From assembly GCA_946615525.1 (NCBI GenBank), contig CAMOHW010000018.1, forward strand, positions 1-10,419: a DNA stretch of 10,419 nt, read 5' to 3'. The notes beneath the pieces are model-generated. The model was not told the origin of the DNA and ran no database searches. It saw nothing but the letters and a program-made list of their open reading frames with translations. Shown piece after piece: positions 4,996 to 10,419 of this stretch. Position 1 is the first letter of the stretch, and every line of letters begins with the position of its first letter. The translations under genes were made by a program, and so were the position numbers. Origin of the DNA: an uncultured Clostridia bacterium (GTDB lineage Bacteria; Bacillota; Clostridia; Oscillospirales; CAG-272).

Positions 4996-6282
4996 TCAAC
5001 TCAAAAGGGAGAATGCTTCGGCTGCCGCGCGCAGCTCGGAGTAGAGGTAAAGCGAGCCCAAACAAATCAGCGGTCGGCTGTTTTTGCGGCAATCCTCAAC
5101 GGCGGCGCCCAGCGCGTCGGGCACTTCGGCAAACGCGGTTGCCAAAACACCGTTGCTTGCAAACAGGGCAGCGTATTCGTCGGCGCCCAGCGCACGCGGA
5201 TTTTTTGGAGTGACCGCAAAAACCTTTGCCGCCACCGGGAAGAGCGCCTCCACAATCGTTTTGCAGTCCTTATCCGCCATTACACCCGAGAGCAGATTCA
5301 CTTTTTGCCCCGGGAAATAGGTCTCAATTGCTTCCACTGCGGCGCGCACCCCCTGGGGGTTGTGTCCGCCGTCGTAAAGAATGACCGGATCGACTTTGCG
5401 GAGCCGTTCAAAGCGCGCGTGCCAAACCGCCTCCTCCAAGCCGCGGCGAATTGCCGATTCGGGAATGGAGAGTCCCTCGTTTTGCAGAATGGAAACGGCG
5501 GAAAGCACCGCCGCCGCATTGCGCGGCTGATAAGAACCGAGGAGCGAAAGGCGCAGGTTTTGCAAACCCGCAAAATCAAAGACCGTTCCGTCCAGCGTCA
5601 TGGCTTTTACGGCGAGGGAAGTGCGGTCAACGGTAAAAAACGGCGCATGGTTCGATTTTGCAATTTCGGCAAGCGTGTTTTGCGCGGCCTCGTTTTCGCC
5701 GCCCCAAAGGCAGGGGCGCCCCGTTTTGATGATGCCGCCCTTTTCGGTCGCAATGGCTTCTATGGTGTTTCCAAGATAGGCGGTGTGGTCAAAATCGATT
5801 CCGGTGATGACCGAGAGGAGCGGGTTTTCAATGATGTTGGTGGAATCCAGCCGGCCTCCCATGCCGCATTCCAGAACGACCAGGTCGCAGTTTTGGTGTT
5901 TGAAATACCGAAAAGCAACGGCGCTGATCAGTTCAAACTCGGAGGGCAGCTCCTCCATACTGTCGGCAAAGGGGCGCACTTCTTCGGTTTCGCGTGCAAG
6001 GTCGGCGTCGGGAATCTCGCGGTTGTTAATCATCATGCGCTCGTTGAAGCGCAGCACATAGGGCGAGGTGAACAGCCCCACGCGGTAGCCGGCGGCGGCA
6101 AGAATGCCCGAAAGCATCCGGCAAAAGGAGCCCTTGCCGTTGGTTCCGGCAACATGAACAAAGCGCATTCCGCTTTGCGGGTTGCCCAACCGGCGGCAGA
6201 GTTCGCGGATGCGGGAAAGTCCCGGGCGGCTGCCCCGCCAATCGGTGGAATGAATATAAGCAAGCGCTTCGGAATAGGTCAT
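4996..6282 (-). CDS. folC: Folylpolyglutamate synthase / dihydrofolate synthase family
   Basis: 428 residues, the usual FolC length. This cytoplasmic Mur-ligase-type enzyme uses ATP to add glutamate to folates, which retains them in the cell; many homologues also make dihydrofolate from dihydropteroate. Motifs in order: RRLGNPQ (30-36), P-loop AGTNGKGS (45-52), FTSPYVLRFNERM (71-83), ECGMGGRLDSTNII (138-151), ITGIDFDHTAYLGNT (159-173), EKGGIIK (180-186) with the lysine region that is carbamylated in characterised enzymes, and YDGGHNPQG (303-311) at the C-terminal domain. The start at 6282 was chosen over one 28 codons upstream because the longer form would run into folT and has no family similarity. 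AAAGAGG lies just before it, and the folT stop is 13 bases upstream, so the two genes form one transcript under the THF riboswitch. Whether it also has dihydrofolate synthase activity cannot be told from sequence. Confidence 0.95.
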   Translation of the reverse strand: MTYSEALAYIHSTDWRGSRPGLSRIRELCRRLGNPQSGMRFVHVAGTNGKGSFCRMLSGILAAAGYRVGLFTSPYVLRFNERMMINNREIPDADLARETEEVRPFADSMEELPSEFELISAVAFRYFKHQNCDLVVLECGMGGRLDSTNIIENPLLSVITGIDFDHTAYLGNTIEAIATEKGGIIKTGRPCLWGGENEAAQNTLAEIAKSNHAPFFTVDRTSLAVKAMTLDGTVFDFAGLQNLRLSLLGSYQPRNAAAVLSAVSILQNEGLSIPESAIRRGLEEAVWHARFERLRKVDPVILYDGGHNPQGVRAAVEAIETYFPGQKVNLLSGVMADKDCKTIVEALFPVAAKVFAVTPKNPRALGADEYAALFASNGVLATAFAEVPDALGAAVEDCRKNSRPLICLGSLYLYSELRAAAEAFSLLS

Positions 6283-6295
6283 AGTGCGCCTCTTT

Positions 6296-6811
6296 TCAAT
6301 CCATGCGCCGCCGCAGGGAAACTCCCAGGCGGTGCAGGACGGGGATGAAGAGCAGATTGAGGGCAAACAAAATCAAACATTGCAAAAGCCGCGATACCCA
6401 AACCGACCAATAGTTTTGAATGCCGTAAAACGCGATGGAGAGAAAGAGCGTTGTGCCAAACAGCGCCAGCACAAACTGATTAACGGCGGCAGGGAGCAGC
6501 ATCTTCCACCAGCACAGCTTGCCGCGATACAAACACAGCCCGTAAACCAAGCCCATCAGGGCATAGACGACCGTGATTCCCGGAATGGGTGCGCCCTTTG
6601 CAAAGACGAGAGAGCCGATCAGATCGGCGATCGCCCATGCCGCCGTAGCATGGATCGGTCCGCAGACCACGGCGACCAAAATGATCGGCACAAAGGCAAG
6701 TCCGAGTTTCATATTGGCAGTCATAGGCGTTAACCGGTCCAGCACCATGCAAAGTGCCGCCATCATGGCACTCAGAATCAGTTTCAGCAAATGCCGTTGA
6801 CTTTTGCGCAT
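6296..6811 (-). CDS. folT: ECF transporter S component, folate family (FolT)
   Basis: 171 residues, nearly all hydrophobic with about six membrane segments, as expected for an energy-coupling factor S component. S components bind the vitamin and dock with a shared EcfT/EcfA module encoded elsewhere. The basic N-terminus (RKSQRHLLK) leads into helix 1, and the LTPMTANMKLGLAFVPIILV and ATAAWAIADLIGSLVF segments resemble the folate S-component family. Folate specificity is strongly supported by context: a tetrahydrofolate riboswitch lies upstream and folC follows 13 bases after the stop. The ATG at 6811 is chosen because the purine run AAAGGGGGG (6820-6828) lies eight bases upstream; a GTG seven codons earlier overlaps that ribosome binding site and is unlikely. 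The mRNA leader can pair over this ribosome binding site, as described under the leader hairpin. Confidence 0.92.
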   Translation of the reverse strand: MRKSQRHLLKLILSAMMAALCMVLDRLTPMTANMKLGLAFVPIILVAVVCGPIHATAAWAIADLIGSLVFAKGAPIPGITVVYALMGLVYGLCLYRGKLCWWKMLLPAAVNQFVLALFGTTLFLSIAFYGIQNYWSVWVSRLLQCLILFALNLLFIPVLHRLGVSLRRRMD

Positions 6812-6819
6812 AAAAAAAT

Positions 6820-6870
6820 CCCCCCTTTCCACTCATATCGCAGAAAACAGGAGGAACCCCCAAAGGGGTT
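6820..6870 (-). promoter_or_regulatory. Candidate expression platform sequestering the folT ribosome binding site
   Basis: Downstream of the riboswitch, AACCCC pairs with GGGGTT to give a small hairpin (6855-6870). The same CCCCTTT strand (minus-strand reading of 6862-6868) is also complementary to AAAGGGG in the folT ribosome binding site (6822-6828), and TCCTCC (6850-6855) can pair with the GGGGGGA there. These alternatives suggest control of translation initiation: the site is either free or masked. No strong terminator with a T-run is seen here. Pairing was read by eye, not folded. Confidence 0.5.
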
Positions 6871-6886
6871 GCATTTTTTCGCGCTA

Positions 6887-7005
6887 TGAAGCGGGATGCA
6901 GAAAACGAACCGCAACGGAAAAACCGTATTCGTCCGCGCGACAAACTCCCCGTCCGCACGGCACTGGCAGGCAAAAACGCCAAACGCCCGTTTTCTTACT
7001 CTTCA
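6887..7005 (-). promoter_or_regulatory. Tetrahydrofolate (THF-I) riboswitch
   Basis: The minus-strand leader between the promoter and folT has the THF-I architecture. P1 is TGAAG/CTTCA (7001-7005 with 6887-6891). P2 is AGAAAACG/CGTTTTCT, directly after GAGTA. P3 is CCGTGCG/CGCGCGG, with one G-U pair. Conserved sequence follows: GGACGAA, a small ACGG/CCGT hairpin, TGCGG, and finally TGCATCCCGCTTC, close to the characteristic GCAUCCGCUC end. An extra GGC/GCC element between P2 and P3 makes it longer than the ~89-base textbook example. THF-I riboswitches are known upstream of folT in Firmicutes and lower expression when reduced folate is bound. Assigned from memory of the consensus; an RF01831 covariance-model search would settle it. 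Confidence 0.85.
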
Positions 7006-7037
7006 TTTTCAAATTTGCCGCTCTGCGGCTTTCCTAT

Positions 7038-7066
7038 ATTATATGCTCCGGCGGTTGATTTGTCAA
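7038..7066 (-). promoter_or_regulatory. Consensus promoter of the riboswitch-folT-folC transcript
   Basis: On the minus strand TTGACA (7061-7066), a 17-base spacer (7044-7060), then TATAAT (7038-7043). Both boxes and spacing are perfect. The start, about 7031, gives ~26 bases before the riboswitch and a leader of ~220 bases, which agrees with control after initiation rather than by a repressor. Confidence 0.9.
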
Positions 7067-7083
7067 TAGATTTTTGCCTTTTC

Positions 7084-7100
7084 GGGGCAATTTTTGCCCC
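7084..7100. other. Short hairpin between the two divergent promoters
   Basis: GGGGCAA-TTT-TTGCCCC, a 7-bp perfect inverted repeat, overlapping a second one (TGCCC-CC-GGGCA, 7094-7105). It lies upstream of both -35 boxes, so it is not transcribed from either predicted promoter. It could be a protein-binding dyad or a remnant terminator. The 60 bases after it are very AT-rich, a type of DNA AbrB-like proteins favour, but no specific operator can be shown. Confidence 0.4.
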
Positions 7101-7166
7101 CGGGCAGAAAAACGCAATATTTTTATAAATTTTACATGATTTTCCAAAAAATGACAGGATACCGTC

Positions 7167-7195
7167 TTGACACCATGGCGAAAAAGGATTATAAT
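7167..7195 (+). promoter_or_regulatory. Consensus promoter of the abrB-sugar kinase operon
   Basis: TTGACA (7167-7172), a 17-base spacer, then TATAAT (7190-7195), perfect in all elements. The start, about 7202, leaves a ~32-base leader ahead of the ATG at 7234. Confidence 0.9.
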
Positions 7196-7233
7196 AAGGA
7201 AAACCATTGAAAAAAGAAAAGGGGATTTGTATT

Positions 7234-7479
7234 ATGAAATCAACCGGAATGGTTCGCAAAATTGATGAACTCGGGCGCATTGTTATGCCCGCCGAAATTC
7301 GCCAGACACTCGGGCTGGAAGTCCGCGACGCAATGGAGATCTTCATTGACGGCGAGCGCGTCATTCTGCAAAAGTATCAGCCCTCCTGCATTTTCTGCAC
7401 CAATGCGGATGACCTGATTGATTTTGGCGGCAAACGCATTTGCCCGGAATGTCTTGCCAAACTGAAAAAACTGAATTGA
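7234..7479 (+). CDS. abrB: AbrB-family transition-state-type regulator with Cys4 tail
   Basis: 81 residues. The N-terminal 50 residues, MKSTGMVRKIDELGRIVMPA and onward through EIFIDGERVILQKY, are very close to the swapped-hairpin DNA-binding domain of Bacillus AbrB, which works as a dimer or tetramer on AT-rich DNA. The C-terminal part differs from Bacillus AbrB: two CxxC pairs (CIFC near residue 54 and CPEC near 72) could bind one zinc, as in many clostridial AbrB-like proteins. Start chosen at 7234, where AAAAGGGG lies nine bases upstream and the family's conserved MKSTG begins; a TTG nine codons earlier adds only unconserved lysines. The gene follows a consensus promoter and is 19 bases ahead of the sugar kinase gene, so the two are probably one transcript. 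AbrB proteins commonly repress their own genes. True abrB orthology versus another AbrB paralogue is not decided. Confidence 0.9.
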   Translation: MKSTGMVRKIDELGRIVMPAEIRQTLGLEVRDAMEIFIDGERVILQKYQPSCIFCTNADDLIDFGGKRICPECLAKLKKLN

Positions 7480-7498
7480 CCCAAAAGAGGAGAAACCC

Positions 7499-8779
7499 AT
7501 GAAATCCACAGAATTGCGCGCCGCGCTTTCCCGCGGCGATTTTGACAAGCGCTTTTGCTACATTTACGGCGAAGGGGCATTGGCGGCGCAAAAGGAGCGC
7601 TACGCCAAGGCGCTTTCCGCCTTTGAAACACTCTACGGCGCCGACCGAGAAGTCGCGTTTTACTCGGTTGCCGGCAGGAGCGAACTTTCCGGCAACCACA
7701 CCGACCACAATCACGGTTGTGTGATCGCCGCCTCGATCGATCTGGACATCATTGCCGTTGCTTCTCCGCGTGCCGATGCGGTTATTCGCATCAAGAGCGA
7801 GGGCTTTCCCGAGGACGTGGTCGATCTGACCGCCTTTACCGCCCCCAAACAGGAGCGGTTTGAGCGTTCGGACGCTTTGATTGCCGGAATGGCGGCAGGT
7901 TTTCGGAAAGAGGGCTATGCCGTTGGCGGATTTGACGCTTACACCACCTCCAATGTTCTCAAGGGTTCCGGTATTTCCTCCTCGGCGGCGTTTGAGGATA
8001 TGGTGGGCAATATTTTAAGCCACCTCTACAACGGCGGCAAGGTCAGCAATGTGGAAATTGCCAAACTGGCGCAGTATGCCGAGAACGTCTTTTTCGGCAA
8101 GCCCTGCGGCTTGATGGATCAGGTCGCCTGCGCCGTAGGCGGCATTGTTGCCATTGACTTTGCCGATCCCAAAGCGCCCCTGATCGAGCAGATCGATTTT
8201 GATATGAGCGCCGCGGGCTACAATCTTTGCATTGTCAACACCGGCGGAAACCATGCCGACCTGACCGGCGACTACGCCTCGGTTCCCGCCGAGATGAAAG
8301 CCGTTGCCGCCTGCTTCGGTAAATCGGTTTTGCGCGAGGTCGAGGAAGAAAAGGTCCTTTCGTCGGTTGCTGACCTTCGAAAAAAGACCAATGACCGCGC
8401 CGTTTTGCGCGCCCTGCATTTCTATGCCGAAAACCGCCGCGTCGCCGCGCAAAAAGCCGCGCTCAAATCCGGAGATGTCAAAGCGTTCTTTACCGAGGTC
8501 ATCGCCTCCGGGCGCTCCTCGTTCTGCTATTTGCAAAATGTATTCACCACCAAAAACCCCGCCGAGCAGGGGCTTTCCCTTGCGCTCTGTCTTGCCGAGC
8601 GGATTCTTGCCGGTAAGAATGCGGCATGGCGCGTTCACGGCGGCGGCTTTGCCGGAACGATCCAGGCATTCGTTCCCAACGATATGGTAGAAACCTTCCG
8701 CGCGCAAATGGACGCCGCGTTTGGCGCAGGCGCCTGCATGGTGTTGCGGATCCGCCCGGTGGGAGCCGTTAAAATCTGA
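7499..8779 (+). CDS. galK: Galactokinase-family GHMP sugar kinase
   Basis: 426 residues, a little longer than E. coli GalK. GHMP kinases transfer the ATP gamma-phosphate to the sugar C1 hydroxyl, which starts the Leloir pathway for galactose. Motifs in order: sugar-site signature GRSELSGNHTDHNHG (59-73), phosphate-binding GSGISSSAAFE (156-166), GKPCGLMDQVA (200-210) with Asp207 as the likely catalytic base, and GGGFAGTIQAF (381-391). In well-studied galactokinases the first motif reads GRxNxIGEHxDYN; here the Glu is Asn66 and the Tyr is His70, while Arg60 and Asp69 are kept. The family is secure but galactose as substrate is not. AAGAGGAG lies just ahead of the ATG. The gene is second in an operon behind the AbrB-like gene and ends in a strong terminator; no galT or galE gene lies next to it in the window. 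Confidence 0.88.
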   Translation: MKSTELRAALSRGDFDKRFCYIYGEGALAAQKERYAKALSAFETLYGADREVAFYSVAGRSELSGNHTDHNHGCVIAASIDLDIIAVASPRADAVIRIKSEGFPEDVVDLTAFTAPKQERFERSDALIAGMAAGFRKEGYAVGGFDAYTTSNVLKGSGISSSAAFEDMVGNILSHLYNGGKVSNVEIAKLAQYAENVFFGKPCGLMDQVACAVGGIVAIDFADPKAPLIEQIDFDMSAAGYNLCIVNTGGNHADLTGDYASVPAEMKAVAACFGKSVLREVEEEKVLSSVADLRKKTNDRAVLRALHFYAENRRVAAQKAALKSGDVKAFFTEVIASGRSSFCYLQNVFTTKNPAEQGLSLALCLAERILAGKNAAWRVHGGGFAGTIQAFVPNDMVETFRAQMDAAFGAGACMVLRIRPVGAVKI

Positions 8780-8790
8780 CAGGAACAGAC

Positions 8791-8826
8791 GGGGGAGGGG
8801 AAAACCCCTCCCCCGCATTTCTTTTT
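8791..8826 (+). terminator. Strong rho-independent terminator after the sugar kinase
   Basis: GGGGGAGGGG (8791-8800), loop AAAA, then CCCCTCCCCC (8805-8814): a perfect 10-bp GC stem followed by GCATTTCTTTTT. It lies 12 bases after the kinase stop codon and ends 19 bases before the next ATG. No clear promoter fits between it and the next gene, so the downstream genes may depend on read-through or on a promoter inside the kinase gene. Confidence 0.85.
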
Positions 8827-8844
8827 GAAAAAAGGAAACCGGAT

Positions 8845-9234
8845 ATGATTCAATTTCAAAATCCTTTTCGCAAAGGGCAAACGGGGCTTGCACTCCTGCT
8901 GGTATTTAATACCGCATTGCTCGCCGCCTTGTATTTTGTGTTGCCGGCGGTCCTCTATTTCCCGTACCTGCCCTACATCTATTTGGGCGTTGGCGGTGCT
9001 TTGACCATTTGGTTTGTCCTTTATAATAAGGGCTTTACCCATCGGCGTAAAAAGCCGGAAAACCTGCCCGCGGGCATGACGAAAGAGGAAATTGAGGCAT
9101 GGAACGCCGAGGGCGAACGGCTGTTTCACAATTCGCGCTGGGCGCTCACCGTCATCGTTCCCATCCTGCTGGTCTTTCTTGCCGATATGATCTATTTGTT
9201 CATCGGGCAAACGGTGCTGGGGTGGTTTCGATGA
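8845..9234 (+). CDS. Small three-helix membrane protein, unknown function
   Basis: 129 residues; family not recognised. Hydrophobic segments lie at about residues 14-37, 42-60 and 99-123. The loop between helices 2 and 3 is charged (GFTHRRKKPENLPAGMTKEE at 63-82, followed by an acidic helix) and, by the positive-inside rule, should be cytoplasmic. No signal peptide cleavage site, catalytic motif or cysteine pair is visible. The ribosome binding site is AAAGGAAA, about nine bases before the ATG. Its stop codon overlaps the start of the WalJ-type gene (ATGA at 9231-9234), so the two are translationally coupled and probably work in the same process or at least in constant proportion. A role at the membrane near cell-wall or division machinery is a guess from the neighbour only. 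Confidence 0.8.
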   Translation: MIQFQNPFRKGQTGLALLLVFNTALLAALYFVLPAVLYFPYLPYIYLGVGGALTIWFVLYNKGFTHRRKKPENLPAGMTKEEIEAWNAEGERLFHNSRWALTVIVPILLVFLADMIYLFIGQTVLGWFR

Positions 9235-10007
9235 GTTTACAGATTTGTTCCTTGTATTCCGGCTCCTCCGGCAATGCCTTTCTCATTGCAAACGGCGGGG
9301 ACTGCCTTTTGATCGACGGCGGCAAAAATTGCAAGCGCCTTTGCGCCGCCATTGCCGAAGCCGGACATTCGCCCGAACAGATCCGCGCCGTTCTGGTCAC
9401 GCATGAGCATTGCGACCATGTCAGCGCCCTTCCGGTGTTTGCCAAGCGCTACAAGATCCCCATTCATGCCGCCCACGAAACCGCCGACGCGCTGTTGGCT
9501 GCGGGCATTTCCCCCGCGCTGGTCATCCGGCACTCCGTGCCGTTTCAGGTGACTGTCGGGTGCTTTTCGGTCACCGCGTTCCCAACGCCGCATGATAGCC
9601 GCGCCTCGGTGGGCTACCGCGTGGAGGTCAACACCGGGGAGAACGCTTGCAAAATCGGATACGCGACCGATATGGGTATGCTGACCGAGACCGTGGAAGA
9701 ACACCTGACCGGTTGTGATTATGTCATTCTGGAAAGCAACCATGATGTTGAACGGTTGGAGAACGGTCCCTACCCCTATTACCTGAAAAAACGAATCCGC
9801 GGTGCGCGCGGGCACCTTTCCAACGCCGATTGCGCAACTCTTGCAGAGCGGCTTGCCGCCGGAGGAACCAAGCGCATTTTGCTGGCGCATTTGAGCCGCG
9901 AGAACAACACGCCGGAACTTGCCTATAATGCCACCGCCGCCCGCCTTGCGGGAAAAGATGTGGTCTTGCAGGTTGCCGCGGCGGAAGAATTGACCAAATT
10001 GATTTGA
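9231..10007 (+). CDS. walJ: WalJ/YycJ-type metallo-beta-lactamase-fold hydrolase
   Basis: 258 residues, the normal length for this family. The metal-binding motif THEHCDH is at residues 57-63 (His58, His60, Asp62, His63). Further ligands expected for the fold are His121 (in TPHDS), Asp147 (in ATDMG) and His220 (in LLAHLSRENN), so a two-metal site is intact. The N-terminal SLYSGSSGNAFLI segment and the ESNHD (168-172) and GHLSN (194-198) motifs are typical of the YycJ/WalJ group, which are thought to act on DNA as exonucleases. In many Firmicutes the gene follows the walRK two-component genes and precedes rlmH; the latter is true here. The start at 9231 is fixed by family alignment and the 4-base overlap with the upstream gene; a more upstream start in this frame lies inside that gene. 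The rlmH gene follows after 13 bases. Confidence 0.9.
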   Translation: MSLQICSLYSGSSGNAFLIANGGDCLLIDGGKNCKRLCAAIAEAGHSPEQIRAVLVTHEHCDHVSALPVFAKRYKIPIHAAHETADALLAAGISPALVIRHSVPFQVTVGCFSVTAFPTPHDSRASVGYRVEVNTGENACKIGYATDMGMLTETVEEHLTGCDYVILESNHDVERLENGPYPYYLKKRIRGARGHLSNADCATLAERLAAGGTKRILLAHLSRENNTPELAYNATAARLAGKDVVLQVAAAEELTKLI

Positions 10008-10020
10008 GAGAGAAAACGAT

Positions 10021-10419
10021 ATGCTCAATGTTACGCTGATTGCCGTCGGCACCCTGAAAGAAGAATATTTGCGCCGGGCGTTCGCCGAGTATGAAAAACG
10101 GTTGCGCGCTTTTTGCAAGCTGGAAGTGGTCGCCTTAAAAGAGGAAAAACTGCCCGAGGACCCAAGCGAGGGCGAAATTGCCTCCGCGCTGGAAGAGGAG
10201 GGCAAACGCATTCTTGCCTCCCTGCCGCACAGCGCTTACCGGATTGCCCTTTGCGTTGAGGGAAAGGAGCTTTCCTCCGCCGAGTTTGCCGCAAAGCTGG
10301 AGCAAATCGGGACTTCTCACGGAGCGTTGGCATTGGTGATCGGCTCCTCTTACGGGCTTTCGGCGGCGGTCAAATCGGCTTGTGATTTTCGTCTGTCGGT
10401 GTCCAAACTCACTTTTCCT
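10021..10419 (+). CDS. rlmH: 23S rRNA pseudouridine-1915 N3-methyltransferase RlmH, 3' end beyond window
   Basis: 133 codons are present without a stop; full-length RlmH is about 155-160 residues, so only some 25 C-terminal residues are missing. RlmH is a small SPOUT-class methyltransferase that uses S-adenosylmethionine to methylate pseudouridine 1915 in helix 69 of 23S rRNA on assembled ribosomes. Visible signatures are the MLNVTLIAVGTLKEEYLRRA start, Y/KRL near residue 28, ALCVEGKELSSAEFA (77-90), the cofactor loop LVIGSSYGLS (105-114, commonly IGGAxG or similar) and the lead-in SVSKLTFP to the conserved C-terminal TxPHQ knot segment, which is cut by the window edge. It lies 13 bases after walJ, behind a modest GAGAGAG ribosome binding site, and is likely in the same operon. 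Confidence 0.93.
   Translation, partial: MLNVTLIAVGTLKEEYLRRAFAEYEKRLRAFCKLEVVALKEEKLPEDPSEGEIASALEEEGKRILASLPHSAYRIALCVEGKELSSAEFAAKLEQIGTSHGALALVIGSSYGLSAAVKSACDFRLSVSKLTFP

Noticed and set aside
5305..6348. Plus-strand open frame of about 350 codons antisense to folC
   Set aside because: FolC motifs on the minus strand are unambiguous; the antisense frame has no ribosome binding site or recognisable motif.
8015..8893. Minus-strand open frame antisense to the sugar kinase
   Set aside because: A shadow of the GHMP kinase gene; it also reads through the strong terminator hairpin at 8791-8814.
9237..10211. Minus-strand open frame antisense to walJ and rlmH
   Set aside because: It spans two well-supported genes on the other strand and shows no protein-family features.

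Overview
The window looks like a chromosomal segment of a Gram-positive Clostridia-type bacterium (Firmicutes). Reasons: strong purine-rich ribosome binding sites, near-consensus sigma-A promoters, a tetrahydrofolate riboswitch ahead of an ECF folate transporter gene, an AbrB regulator with a clostridial-style Cys4 tail, and the walJ-rlmH gene order. I cannot name a genus from sequence alone.

Layout. (1) Bases 1-2300 are AT-rich and look acquired. They hold the 3' end of a probable tcmP gene, a radical SAM gene with an unusual CX3CX3C cysteine motif overlapping it by one base (TAATG), and an unrecognised two-helix membrane/coiled-coil protein. The 3' end of the radical SAM gene, stop codon included, is repeated at 2143-2184 beyond that third gene, so the membrane gene sits between two imperfect 42-base direct repeats with a palindromic core. 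(2) Bases 2300-2676 are a non-coding patch: a perfect 22-bp hairpin that should terminate in both directions and two copies of a ~116-base hairpin-rich repeat. (3) Bases 2677-4941 hold a divergent pair, a secreted beta-helix lipoprotein (minus strand) and a MerR-family regulator (plus strand). Their two promoters overlap, with both -10 boxes in one 15-base palindrome. (4) Bases 4996-7066 are a folate uptake unit on the minus strand: promoter, THF riboswitch, folT, folC. (5) Bases 7167-8826 are a plus-strand operon: consensus promoter, abrB-like regulator, galactokinase-family sugar kinase, strong terminator. (6) Bases 8845-10419 are a compact plus-strand housekeeping run: a small three-helix membrane protein, WalJ-type metallo-beta-lactamase nuclease, and rlmH cut by the window end.

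How the genes work together. FolT supplies substrate specificity for folate import and FolC polyglutamylates and so traps folate; the riboswitch should switch both off when tetrahydrofolate is plentiful. The MerR protein is well placed to control the divergent lipoprotein gene, because that promoter has the 19-bp spacer typical of MerR-activated promoters. The AbrB-like protein and sugar kinase are co-transcribed. The most novel material is the left island: a paired radical SAM/TcmP module of unknown function with a passenger membrane protein bracketed by a candidate recombination site. No CRISPR array, tRNA, rRNA or intact transposase was seen.
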